NCBI GenBank assembly: GCA_036351435.1
Contig: JAZBPA010000008.1
Span: forward strand, 1 to 34,024
Length of the DNA: 34,024 bases
Source of the DNA: JAAUQA01 sp036351435
Lineage (GTDB): Bacteria > Pseudomonadota > Gammaproteobacteria > Competibacterales > Competibacteraceae
Direction: 5' to 3'
The notes beneath the pieces are model-generated. The model was given only the letters and a program-made list of their open reading frames with translations. It was not told where the DNA came from and did not search any database. Positions 7,348 through 15,055 of this stretch are shown here, in pieces. Numbering within the stretch: position 1 is the stretch's first letter; each line of letters starts with the position of its first letter. Position numbers and translations under genes: made by a program.

Positions 7348-7596
7348 ATGAAGCGTTCAGAGAATAACTACCTGTCATCTGTCGGTAACGAATCATTGCG
7401 TTTCGACGACTACCAACCTCAATGTGGCATCGACAAAGCCCATGATCTGCGTGCGCAGTTTTGGGCTGGCCATTTGCGCAAAACCATACGTTCTTTGACG
7501 AGCTGGATTGGCAACGGTATTAGGGATGAACAACGCGCTGTTGCAAAGCAACCTGCTCAACTACGCAACAGCATTTATTTTGACAGTACCGCATGA
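7348..7596 (+). CDS. Small protein of unknown function (first of a coupled pair)
   Basis: An 82-residue protein I do not recognise. It is preceded by GAGGAG seven bases upstream of ATG 7348; ATG 7345 is an alternative, while the GTG at 7333 lies in the ribosome site and is unlikely. The N-terminal half is polar. The middle has a basic amphipathic stretch (HDLRAQFWAGHLRKTIRSL) that recalls the LRA...R pattern of short proteins often found beside ECF-regulated genes. There is one cysteine and no signal peptide or membrane span. Its stop overlaps the next ORF by ATGA (7593-7596). Position downstream of the sigma and cupin genes suggests it belongs to the same regulon, but that is inference. Confidence 0.55.
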   Translation: MKRSENNYLSSVGNESLRFDDYQPQCGIDKAHDLRAQFWAGHLRKTIRSLTSWIGNGIRDEQRAVAKQPAQLRNSIYFDSTA

Positions 7597-7781
7597 GTTC
7601 GGAAGAGGCTTACTTCGTTGAAGAACATGCAGATCGCTGGGATGTGGTCAGCCCAGCCGGCTATGTGGCCATAACGTGCCGAGATCGGCACAGCGCCGAT
7701 CATTACGCTGAATTAATGAACACCGCTTATCGGGTGGGTTACAAGGCCGGCTATCGGGCTGGCAAGCGGAGTGAACCTTAG
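7593..7781 (+). CDS. Small protein of unknown function (second of a coupled pair)
   Basis: A 62-residue hydrophilic protein coupled to the preceding ORF by an ATGA overlap. It begins with an acidic stretch, has a compact middle (AGYVAITCRDRHSADHYAEL), and ends in a tail with repeated Y-x-x-G/A steps (YRVGYKAGYRAG) that looks helical. It has no recognised domain. Its TAG stop overlaps the TAA stop of the convergent livF gene, so there is no room for a terminator between the two operons. The coupling and the recognisable ribosome site upstream of its partner argue that it is translated. Confidence 0.5.
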   Translation: MSSEEAYFVEEHADRWDVVSPAGYVAITCRDRHSADHYAELMNTAYRVGYKAGYRAGKRSEP

Positions 7782-8482
7782 CCACCCAGATAAGCTTTAC
7801 TCACTTCTTCGTTAGTCAATAGATTATCGCCGGTATCGGCCAAAACAATCACCCCGTTTTCTAACACATAACCCCGGTCGGCTAGCTGCAAGGCACGATG
7901 TGCATTTTGCTCGACCAGAAAGATGGTGACCCCGTCGCGGCGAATCTCTTCGAGAATCTGGAAAATCTGCGCAATTATCAACGGCGCCAGTCCTAGCGAC
8001 GGCTCATCGAGAAGCAGCAAACGCGGTTGGCTCATCAACGCCCGGCCAATCGACAACATCTGTTGCTCCCCGCCCGACAGAGTGCCGCCGCGTTGATGAC
8101 GCCGTTCTTTGAGGCGCGGAAATAAGCCGAACACCCGTTCGATGTCCTGCCCCAGCCGAACCTTATCAGAGAAAAAACCGCCCATATGTAGATTCTCGGT
8201 TACCGTCAAACCGGGAAAAATACGCCTTCCCTCGGGCACGATGGCTAAACCACCGCGCATGATCACGTGGGTCGGCAGATGAGTGATGTCTTCGCCTTCG
8301 AAGCTGACGGTGCCTTGCCGGGCACGCGGTGAACCACAGATAGTCATCAGCAAAGTGCTTTTGCCGGCACCATTAGCACCGATCAGGGTGACGATTTCGC
8401 CCTGTTCGACCTGCAGCGAAACCCCTTTGAGGGCTTCGATCGCGCCGTAAAAAGTGTGCACCTCATCCAGCGTCAGCATCAT
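7778..8482 (-). CDS. livF: Branched-chain amino acid ABC transporter, ATPase LivF
   Basis: A 234-residue ATPase subunit of the high-affinity Leu/Ile/Val importer. It has Walker A GANGAGKST, the ABC signature LSGGEQQM, Walker B LLLLDEPS, and the LivF-type opening LTLDEVHTFYGAIEALKGVSL. Length and sequence are typical. The start overlaps the livG stop by ATGA (8479-8482), with a second in-frame ATG immediately after. It is the last gene of livKHMGF, and its stop overlaps the stop of the convergent small ORF at 7781. Confidence 0.96.
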   Translation of the reverse strand: MMLTLDEVHTFYGAIEALKGVSLQVEQGEIVTLIGANGAGKSTLLMTICGSPRARQGTVSFEGEDITHLPTHVIMRGGLAIVPEGRRIFPGLTVTENLHMGGFFSDKVRLGQDIERVFGLFPRLKERRHQRGGTLSGGEQQMLSIGRALMSQPRLLLLDEPSLGLAPLIIAQIFQILEEIRRDGVTIFLVEQNAHRALQLADRGYVLENGVIVLADTGDNLLTNEEVSKAYLGG

Positions 8483-9243
8483 TCCTCTCCCAGATAGGCT
8501 TTGATCACCCGCGGATTGGCGCGAATCTGCTCAGGTGTGCCCAAAGCAATGGGACGCCCATTCTCCATCACTAGAATCTGCTCGGAAATCCCCATGACCA
8601 GACTCATGTCATGTTCGATCAACAGCACCGACACGCCATGTTCAGTACGTAGCCCTTTGATTAACATATCCAATTCGCGGGTTTCCTGGGGATTGAGGCC
8701 CGCTGCCGGTTCGTCCAGCAACAATAGTTTAGGTTGTGTAATCATGCAGCGGGCAATCTCTAGACGTCGCTGCTGGCCATAGGCTAGATTACCGGCTTCA
8801 CGATTAGCGAACGACAACAGCCCGACCTGATCCAACCAAAAAGCCGCTCTTTCCAGGGCCTGTTTTTCCGCCTTACGGTACTTGGGAATTTGGAATAACC
8901 CTTGCCATAAGCCGGTCACCAGCTGCGTATGCTGCGATACCAACAGATTTTCCACCACCGTCATGTTCTTGAACAGGCGCATATTCTGAAATGTCCGCAC
9001 CAAGCCATGGCGAGCGATCTGATGACTAGTCAAACGATGAATGGGACGCCCGTCTAACAGGGCCTGCCCGTCGGTGGGTTGGTAGAAACCGCTGACACAG
9101 TTAAACACCGTGGTCTTGCCCGCACCATTGGGCCCGATAACAGCGAAAATCTGCCCCTGTTCGACGTTGAAGCTCACCCCGTCTACCGCCAACAGACCGC
9201 CAAACCGCATGCTTAAACCGGTAACTTGCAGCAACGCACTCAT
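8479..9243 (-). CDS. livG: Branched-chain amino acid ABC transporter, ATPase LivG
   Basis: The second ATPase of the importer, 254 residues from the ATG at 9243. It shows Walker A GPNGAGKTT, the signature-region sequence LAYGQQRRLEIAR and Walker B LLLLDEPAAGLNP, all characteristic of LivG. An upstream in-frame ATG at 9297 is rejected, because 9243 gives the usual N-terminus (MSALLQVTGLSMRFGGL) and an ATGA overlap with the livM stop (9240-9243). LivF and LivG together power transport through LivH and LivM. Confidence 0.96.
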   Translation of the reverse strand: MSALLQVTGLSMRFGGLLAVDGVSFNVEQGQIFAVIGPNGAGKTTVFNCVSGFYQPTDGQALLDGRPIHRLTSHQIARHGLVRTFQNMRLFKNMTVVENLLVSQHTQLVTGLWQGLFQIPKYRKAEKQALERAAFWLDQVGLLSFANREAGNLAYGQQRRLEIARCMITQPKLLLLDEPAAGLNPQETRELDMLIKGLRTEHGVSVLLIEHDMSLVMGISEQILVMENGRPIALGTPEQIRANPRVIKAYLGEE

Positions 9244-10484
9244 TGCGGCAATTCCATCCGCCGACGAGTGGCCGGTAATAATCCCTGCGGTCGCCAAATC
9301 ATCATCAACACCATCACCAACCCAAACAGCAACATCCGGTATTCGTCGAATTGGCGGGCAATTTCCGGTAAGGCGGTTAGCATAATAGCTGCCAGAATCA
9401 CTCCTACCTGCGAACCCATGCCGCCCAGCACCACGATGGCTAACACGATGGCGGATTCAATAAAGGTAAACGATTCGGGGTTAATAAAGCCCTGCCGAGC
9501 GGCGAAAAAGGCCCCGGCCATACCGCCGAAAGACGCGCCCAGCGTGAACGCTGATAATTTGATAGTAGTAGGATTAAGGCCCAAGGAACGACAAGCGATT
9601 TCGTCCTCTCGCAACGCTTCCCAAGCCCGACCCAGCGGCATACGCAGCAAGCGGTTGCTGACGAACAAGGCTATCAGCACCAGTACCAATGCGATCAAGT
9701 ATAAAAAGATCACAGTATCAGCACCGCTATACTGCAAGCCGAAAAAGTCGTGGAAGGTGGTAGCGGTTTCAGAACTGGGACGGCGGGAGAACTCCAATCC
9801 GAATAGGGTGGGCTTAGGAATATTGCCGATACCGTCGGGCCCGCCGGTAAGATCGTCCAGATTGTTTAACAGCAGGCGAATAATTTCGCCGAAACCCAAG
9901 GTCACGATAGCGAGATAATCGCCGCGCAAGCGTAATACTGGAAACCCGAGCAAACAGCCCATCAGCGCCGCCAAACCAATGGAGATCGGCAAACATTCCC
10001 AGAACGGCAGCCCGTAATTGTGACTCAGCAATGCGTAGCTGTAAGCCCCTACCGCATAAAAGGCCACGTAACCTAGATCCAGCAACCCGGCAAACCCCAC
10101 CACAATATTCAGGCCGAGGCCAAGCATGACGTAAATCAGTACCAACGTTGCAATATCCACCGCCCCACGAGAGGCCACAAACGGCCAGAACACAGCGACG
10201 ATGATCAGGACAACCAATAGTTGCAAACGATAACGGGCAATTAACCGCGCATCGGGCATAACCCGCTTGATTTTGAATAACCCTGCGACTTCTTGTATCG
10301 GCACCTTAAACAACCGAACCAGAAAAACCAGCCCCATCGCTACCAACACCGGTGTAGCATCACCTTCCAAGCCAACCTTAACTCCCTCAACTTGGATGCG
10401 TACCCCGAGAATGGGGATGGTCAACACAGCAGTCAGCAGCGCCATAATGACGGATTCGGGTAATTGTCGCCTGAGTGCGTGCAT
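9240..10484 (-). CDS. livM: Branched-chain amino acid ABC transporter, permease LivM
   Basis: A 414-residue inner-membrane permease. The first 100 residues hold extra hydrophobic segments, as in E. coli LivM (about 425 residues). The core follows with the family motifs GLGLNIVVGFAGLLDLGYVA and, near the cytoplasmic coupling loop, GRAWEALREDEIACRSLGLN. It pairs with LivH to form the channel. The start lies two bases after the livH stop. A 230-residue open frame on the opposite strand (9226-9918) is an antisense shadow without its own signals. Confidence 0.95.
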   Translation of the reverse strand: MHALRRQLPESVIMALLTAVLTIPILGVRIQVEGVKVGLEGDATPVLVAMGLVFLVRLFKVPIQEVAGLFKIKRVMPDARLIARYRLQLLVVLIIVAVFWPFVASRGAVDIATLVLIYVMLGLGLNIVVGFAGLLDLGYVAFYAVGAYSYALLSHNYGLPFWECLPISIGLAALMGCLLGFPVLRLRGDYLAIVTLGFGEIIRLLLNNLDDLTGGPDGIGNIPKPTLFGLEFSRRPSSETATTFHDFFGLQYSGADTVIFLYLIALVLVLIALFVSNRLLRMPLGRAWEALREDEIACRSLGLNPTTIKLSAFTLGASFGGMAGAFFAARQGFINPESFTFIESAIVLAIVVLGGMGSQVGVILAAIMLTALPEIARQFDEYRMLLFGLVMVLMMIWRPQGLLPATRRRMELPQ

Positions 10485-10486
10485 GG

Positions 10487-11413
10487 TCAGACCTTCTCCA
10501 CGTCCGGTTTACCCAGCAAGCCGGTGGGGCGAAATAACAACACGAATACCAGCAAAGAGAAGGCGACGACATCTTTATATTCGGTACTGAGATACGCCGA
10601 AGTGAAGCTTTCCGCCAGTCCTAAAATCAGGCCACCCAACATCGCCCCTGGGATACTGCCGATACCACCTAGGACTGCTGCTGTGAATGCCTTGATACCG
10701 GCGATGAATCCCATGAAAGGGTTAATCAACCCATAGTACAGACCCACTAATACACCGGCCACAGCAGCTAATGCAGCACCTAACACGAAAGTGAGCGAAA
10801 TAACTCTATCCGTATCAATGCCTAATAGGTTAGCCATGTCACGATCCTGTGAACAAGCCCGACAGGCCCGCCCCATCCGCGACCGGGAGATGAATAAAGT
10901 CAGTGAAGCCATGAACGCGACAGTGGTCACTGCAATAATCACTTGCATATAGGACAGATAGACCTGAAACCCATCAACTGGGCCGAATCGCCAACCCCCA
11001 CTGATTAAAGGACGCATCGCCACGTCACGCGCGCCTTGACCGATTTGTACGTAATTCTGCAAGAAAATCGACATGCCGATAGCGGAAATCAGCGCCACCA
11101 ACCGGGGACTACTTCTTAAAGGGCGGTACGCAATCCGTTCCAAGGTCCAGCCGTAGGCACTAGTGACGAAAATACAGATGACTAGGGTCAACAATAACAC
11201 CAGCGGAATGACGTGTAGGCCCAGCAGACCTAAGGCGGTGATCACTAACAGCGCAACGTAAGCACCGATCATGTAGATCTCGCCATGGGCGAAATTAATC
11301 ATGCCGATGATGCCGTACACCATAGTGTAACCAATGGCAATCAGGGCATAGATGCTGCCCAGGGTGAGTCCATTGATAATTTGCTGAAAGAGAACAAGAT
11401 AAGTATCGGACAT
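10487..11413 (-). CDS. livH: Branched-chain amino acid ABC transporter, permease LivH
   Basis: A 308-residue inner-membrane permease with about eight membrane helices. The opening, with GLTLGSIYALIAIGYTMVYG followed by INFAHGEIYMIGAY, is diagnostic of LivH. The coupling-loop region reads GRACRACSQDRDMANLLGID. It follows livK after a 151-base gap that contains a strong hairpin, and livM follows two bases later. Confidence 0.96.
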   Translation of the reverse strand: MSDTYLVLFQQIINGLTLGSIYALIAIGYTMVYGIIGMINFAHGEIYMIGAYVALLVITALGLLGLHVIPLVLLLTLVICIFVTSAYGWTLERIAYRPLRSSPRLVALISAIGMSIFLQNYVQIGQGARDVAMRPLISGGWRFGPVDGFQVYLSYMQVIIAVTTVAFMASLTLFISRSRMGRACRACSQDRDMANLLGIDTDRVISLTFVLGAALAAVAGVLVGLYYGLINPFMGFIAGIKAFTAAVLGGIGSIPGAMLGGLILGLAESFTSAYLSTEYKDVVAFSLLVFVLLFRPTGLLGKPDVEKV

Positions 11414-11440
11414 GGCGCAAGCGTGGCCTTCTTATATAAA

Positions 11441-11475
11441 ACAACGCTCCGTTGCGTTACACAACGGAGCGTTGT
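11441..11475 (-). terminator. livK-livH intercistronic hairpin (attenuating terminator)
   Basis: Perfect 14-bp stem (11441-11454 paired with 11462-11475) with a 7-base loop. Read on the minus strand it is followed by TTTTATATAA. It lies between the binding-protein gene and the first permease gene. This position is typical for a partial terminator or mRNA-stabilising hairpin that keeps LivK more abundant than the membrane parts. Confidence 0.8.
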
Positions 11476-11564
11476 ATGTGCCATAACAGATCAGGAAGAA
11501 TCGCGTCTCCGCGCGAGGATAGCAATAAAACGTACGTCCTGGATCCTATTCAAGGTCGCCCGGA

Positions 11565-12680
11565 TCACTCTACGGGGGTCTTGGAGCCGTCCGCATGCCA
11601 AGTGAAAACGACAAACTCGAATTCTTTGAGATCACCGTTTTCTTTGAACGCCACATCACCGATGGGTGTTTTGAAAGTGGTGCTGCGCATGGCCTCGGCA
11701 ACCTTTTCAGTATCAGTACCGCCTGTCGCCTTGATTGAATCAGCAATAATCTGCACCGCGGCATAAGAGGGCATAACAAAAGGACCGCCAGGGTCTTTGC
11801 CTTGATCCTTGAATGCTTTGACCAATTCGGCATTCTCTGGATTCTGGGTGAAATCTGCCGGCAACGTTACTAACAACCCTTCGGAAGCCGCACCGGCAAT
11901 CTTGCTGATATCTGGATTGCCCACGCCTTCTGGTCCCATGTATTTGGCATCAAATCCCTGTTCCTTGGATTGGCGCAGAATGAGTCCTAATTCTGGGTGG
12001 TAGCCGCCATAATAAACGAAATCCACGCCGGCCTGTTTCAGCTTAGTAATCAGCGCAGAGAAATCGGTTTGTCCCTTGCTGACGCCTTCGAATAGCACCA
12101 CTGAAATACCGGCAGCTTCGACGGTCTTCTTCACCTCTTCGGCGATACCTTGGCCATACTGCTGTTTATCGTGGATGATGGCCATCTTTTCGGGTTTGAT
12201 GGTTTCGGCAATATAATTACCTGCCACCGGTCCTTGCTGATCGTCGGTACCGATGGTCCGGAATACCATTGTCAAACCGCGCTGAGTGATGGCCGGATTG
12301 GTAGACGCCGGGCTGATCATCACTACCCCTTCGTCTTCGTAAATATCAGAAGCGGGTTGCGTAGAGCCGGAACACAGGTGGCCAACCACAAATTGGATGC
12401 CCTGATTGATGACCTGATTAGCGACCGCAACCGCTTGTTTAGGCTCGCAAACATCGTCCATCGGCACATATTCCAGTTGTTTCCCGTCGACGCCGCCCTG
12501 CGCATTGATCTGTTCAATGGCCATTTCGGCACCGATCATTTGCATTTCGCCGTATTGAGCAACCGGGCCGGTAATGGGGCCGACCACAGCGATTTTGATG
12601 GTATCTTCAGCTTGGGCCAACCCTACGGCAGCCAGCAATCCCAATGTCACACCGAATGCGTTACGGCTGAATGTCTTCAT
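11565..12680 (-). CDS. livK: Branched-chain amino acid ABC transporter, periplasmic binding protein LivK/LivJ
   Basis: A 371-residue Leu/Ile/Val-binding protein. The signal peptide ends AQA at about residue 24. The mature protein begins with the family sequence DTIKIAVVGPITGPVAQYG, and two cysteines (DDVCEPK and GHLCSGST) match the disulfide of E. coli LivJ/LivK. The segment SPASTNPAIT follows, as expected in this family. The ribosome site GAGGAG lies six bases upstream of ATG 12680. It heads the livKHMGF operon. A 196-residue open frame on the plus strand (12150-12740) is an antisense shadow. Confidence 0.96.
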   Translation of the reverse strand: MKTFSRNAFGVTLGLLAAVGLAQAEDTIKIAVVGPITGPVAQYGEMQMIGAEMAIEQINAQGGVDGKQLEYVPMDDVCEPKQAVAVANQVINQGIQFVVGHLCSGSTQPASDIYEDEGVVMISPASTNPAITQRGLTMVFRTIGTDDQQGPVAGNYIAETIKPEKMAIIHDKQQYGQGIAEEVKKTVEAAGISVVLFEGVSKGQTDFSALITKLKQAGVDFVYYGGYHPELGLILRQSKEQGFDAKYMGPEGVGNPDISKIAGAASEGLLVTLPADFTQNPENAELVKAFKDQGKDPGGPFVMPSYAAVQIIADSIKATGGTDTEKVAEAMRSTTFKTPIGDVAFKENGDLKEFEFVVFTWHADGSKTPVE

Positions 12681-12718
12681 ACATCGCTCCTCGATAGATT
12701 GTTGTCGAACGTTCAGGA

Positions 12719-12747
12719 GTTTTACGGAAAAACCAGCTAATTAGCAA
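12719..12747 (-). promoter_or_regulatory. Possible sigma70 promoter of livK
   Basis: On the minus strand, TTGCTA (12747-12742) and TAAAAC (12724-12719) are separated by 17 bases. Each matches its consensus at four of six positions. The site is about 40 bases upstream of the livK start, in the only gap between yggX and livK. Confidence 0.35.
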
Positions 12748-12795
12748 GGGTTAGTGATTTTTTGAACAAAAACAATTGATCACCGCGCACATCAC

Positions 12796-13068
12796 TCACT
12801 TCTGGGCTGGAACAAACCCCTCCGGTGGCGCCGAACCCTCGCCGAAGAAGAATTGTTCCATCTGTTCTTCTAAGAACTGTCGGGCTTTAGGCTCAATCGG
12901 CGTTAGCCGGTATTCGTTGATTAACATGGTCTGGTGCTTGAGCCATTGTTGCCACGCCGCTTTGGAAACATGCAGATAAATACGCTTGCCCAACTCGCCG
13001 GGATAGGGCGGGCGATCCAGCCCCTCCCCTTCGGTGCCTAATTTAACGCAATTGACCATACGGGTCAT
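12796..13068 (-). CDS. yggX: Probable Fe(2+)-trafficking protein YggX
   Basis: A 90-residue cytosolic protein that protects Fe-S clusters and limits oxidative damage in enteric bacteria. It aligns throughout with E. coli YggX: the conserved Cys7 (MTRMVNCVKL), YPGELGKRIY, WQQWLKHQTMLINEYRL and a C-terminal segment ending EGFVPAQK. The start at 13068 is supported by GAGGAGAGGG directly upstream, within the 10-base gap after the mutY stop. The mutY-yggX order is the same as in E. coli and fits a role in protecting the Fe-S enzyme MutY. Confidence 0.94.
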   Translation of the reverse strand: MTRMVNCVKLGTEGEGLDRPPYPGELGKRIYLHVSKAAWQQWLKHQTMLINEYRLTPIEPKARQFLEEQMEQFFFGEGSAPPEGFVPAQK

Positions 13069-13078
13069 AACCCTCTCC

Positions 13079-14134
13079 TCATCGGTTGGTTGTTAATAGT
13101 GCTAATAGTCGCGTGACGGGCGCAGCTAATCCGCGCTCATCCGGTTGTCGGGTGTTATACCAAACAAACCGCCCTGCTTCCATCACAGTGTTCGTGGGGT
13201 TTTTAACGGTCACTCGGATAGGCTGGATGTGCAACTGGAAATGACTAAAGGTATGGCGCAGCATCGCCCAAGGCTCAACCGCAGTGACAGTAAGCCCTAA
13301 CGAATCCCGACACCACGTTGCAATATCAGCGTCTTGAGCACACTCAGGAAACCCCCACAAACCGCCCCAAATGCCGGTTGGTGGACGTTGCTCTAACAAC
13401 ACCTCATCGTTTTCATTGCATAATAGCAACATACTCGTGTGCCGCTGTGGCAGTGCCCGGCGCGGTGCCGGTTCGGGAAACTCCATCTCTCGCCCTTGTT
13501 GATGGGCTTCGCAGGCAGCCTCAAAGGGGCAAGCAGCGCACAGCGGACGACGGCGGGTACAGACCAACGCGCCTAAATCCATCATGGCCTGAGTGTAATC
13601 GCCAACCCGTTGCGCAGGCGTATTTCGCTCGGCAAGTCGCCAAAGTTCGTCAGCCACCGAGGAGCGCCCCGGCCAGCCCGGTACTGCGTGAAATCGAGCC
13701 AATACTCGTTTGACATTCCCGTCCAGAATAGGCTGGCGTTGCCCTGCGCTCAATGCCAGAATGGCACCAGCTGTCGAGCGGCCAATACCGGGGAGCTGGC
13801 AGAGTGCCGCCAAATCAAGCGGAACCTGTCCGCCATGCTGTTGACAGATCTGCTCTGCAGCACGGTGTAGATTACGGGCACGCGCGTAATAGCCGAGGCC
13901 AGACCAATGATGCAACACTTCATCAAGATCCGCTGCCGCCAAGGTTTGCTCATCTGGGAACCGTGTTATAAATCGTTGGTAGTATGGAATGACTGTGGCT
14001 GCTTGAGTTTGCTGCAACATGATTTCCGATACCCAAACCCGGTATGGAGTCGGCTGCTCTTGCCAAGGTAAATGCTTGCGGCCATGGGTATCAAACCAGT
14101 CCAATAGTCGCTGACTGAATTGCTCGGGACTCAT
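13079..14134 (-). CDS. mutY: Adenine DNA glycosylase MutY
   Basis: Base-excision repair enzyme that removes adenine opposite 8-oxoguanine. From ATG 14134 the protein has 351 residues and key residues fall at the E. coli numbering: catalytic Glu37 in VSEIMLQQTQ, Asp138 after the helix-hairpin-helix LPGIGRSTAGAI, and the 4Fe-4S cysteines 192, 199, 202 and 208 (C-X6-C-X2-C-X5-C). The NUDIX-like C-terminal domain contains RHTFSHFQLHI. An upstream in-frame ATG at 14185 is rejected because it would extend into the divergent gene starting at 14177. It is co-transcribed with yggX. Confidence 0.96.
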   Translation of the reverse strand: MSPEQFSQRLLDWFDTHGRKHLPWQEQPTPYRVWVSEIMLQQTQAATVIPYYQRFITRFPDEQTLAAADLDEVLHHWSGLGYYARARNLHRAAEQICQQHGGQVPLDLAALCQLPGIGRSTAGAILALSAGQRQPILDGNVKRVLARFHAVPGWPGRSSVADELWRLAERNTPAQRVGDYTQAMMDLGALVCTRRRPLCAACPFEAACEAHQQGREMEFPEPAPRRALPQRHTSMLLLCNENDEVLLEQRPPTGIWGGLWGFPECAQDADIATWCRDSLGLTVTAVEPWAMLRHTFSHFQLHIQPIRVTVKNPTNTVMEAGRFVWYNTRQPDERGLAAPVTRLLALLTTNR

Positions 14135-14176
14135 TGATATTTTTCCGCGAATCGATACAGGGGGCACAGGCTGATC

Positions 14177-15055
14177 ATGGCACATATTCTAATCGCAGGT
14201 TGCGGTGACGTGGGCATGACCTTAGGTCTGGATTTAGCCAAGGCCGGACATCAAGTGTGGGGTTTGCGGCGAAATCCCAGCGCCTTACCGGTTGGTATCC
14301 ATCCACTGGTTGCTGATTTGGCCGATCCTGCTAGCTTGCGAGCGCTACCGCAGGCACTGGACTATGTGTTCTACACCGCAGCACCGGACAGTTTCAACGA
14401 AGTATCGTATCAAGCCGTTTATCAGGATGGAGTACATTGTTTGCTGACGGCATTACAAGAAGCTGCGCAAAATCCCCGTCGGGTTTTTCTGACTTCCAGC
14501 ACATCGGTTTATGCCCAACAGCAGGGTGAGTGGGTCGACGAAGAGTCGCCAGCCGAAGCGGCACATTTCTCAGCGCGGTCGATTCGCGCCGGCGAAGATT
14601 TACTTTGGCAGGGCCCCTATCCGGCCACCGTGATCCGTTTCGGCGGCATCTACGGTCCCGGTCGTACCCGGCTATTGGACAGTATCCGGCAAGGTTCCGC
14701 AACTTGTGTGGAATCTCTGTTCACTAATCGTATTCACCGGGATGATGCTGCCGCCGTCTTGCATCATTTGCTGAAGGTGGCTGAGCCGGCAGCGCTATAT
14801 GTGGGCGTAGACGACCAACCAGCGCCCCAATGCCAAGTCATGCGTTGGTTGGCGAGGCAACTGGGTGTATCAGAGCCTTTGGTCACAGCGGCGGCGGGAG
14901 AAACTGAGGCGCGAATGCGGGCGAATAAGCGTTGCCGCAATACCCGCTTACGTGCGAGCGGGTTTCGATTCCGCTACCGCGATTATCAGGAAGGGTATAA
15001 AGCGCTGCTGAAGAATTTTGCAAAAATCGATGAATCTTCCAACAAACCCGCTTAA
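14177..15055 (+). CDS. NAD(P)-dependent epimerase/dehydratase family protein, YeeZ-like
   Basis: A 292-residue extended short-chain dehydrogenase-like protein. The N-terminal Rossmann motif AGCGDVGMTLG resembles GxGxxG. A strand ending FLTSSTSVYA supplies the serines of the active-site region, and FGGIYGPGR is typical of the nucleotide-sugar epimerase group. The usual YxxxK is not evident: the corresponding position reads SARSIRAGED, as in YeeZ-like proteins, so catalysis is uncertain. The substrate is unknown. The gene diverges from mutY with a short gap and its stop overlaps the stop of the convergent signalling gene (15052-15055). Confidence 0.82.
   Translation: MAHILIAGCGDVGMTLGLDLAKAGHQVWGLRRNPSALPVGIHPLVADLADPASLRALPQALDYVFYTAAPDSFNEVSYQAVYQDGVHCLLTALQEAAQNPRRVFLTSSTSVYAQQQGEWVDEESPAEAAHFSARSIRAGEDLLWQGPYPATVIRFGGIYGPGRTRLLDSIRQGSATCVESLFTNRIHRDDAAAVLHHLLKVAEPAALYVGVDDQPAPQCQVMRWLARQLGVSEPLVTAAAGETEARMRANKRCRNTRLRASGFRFRYRDYQEGYKALLKNFAKIDESSNKPA

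Noticed and set aside
9226..9918. 230-codon plus-strand open frame
   Set aside because: Antisense to livM, low-complexity Ser/Pro/Asn/Lys composition, no ribosome site.
12150..12740. 196-codon plus-strand open frame
   Set aside because: Antisense to livK, His/Asp-rich shadow without a family resemblance.
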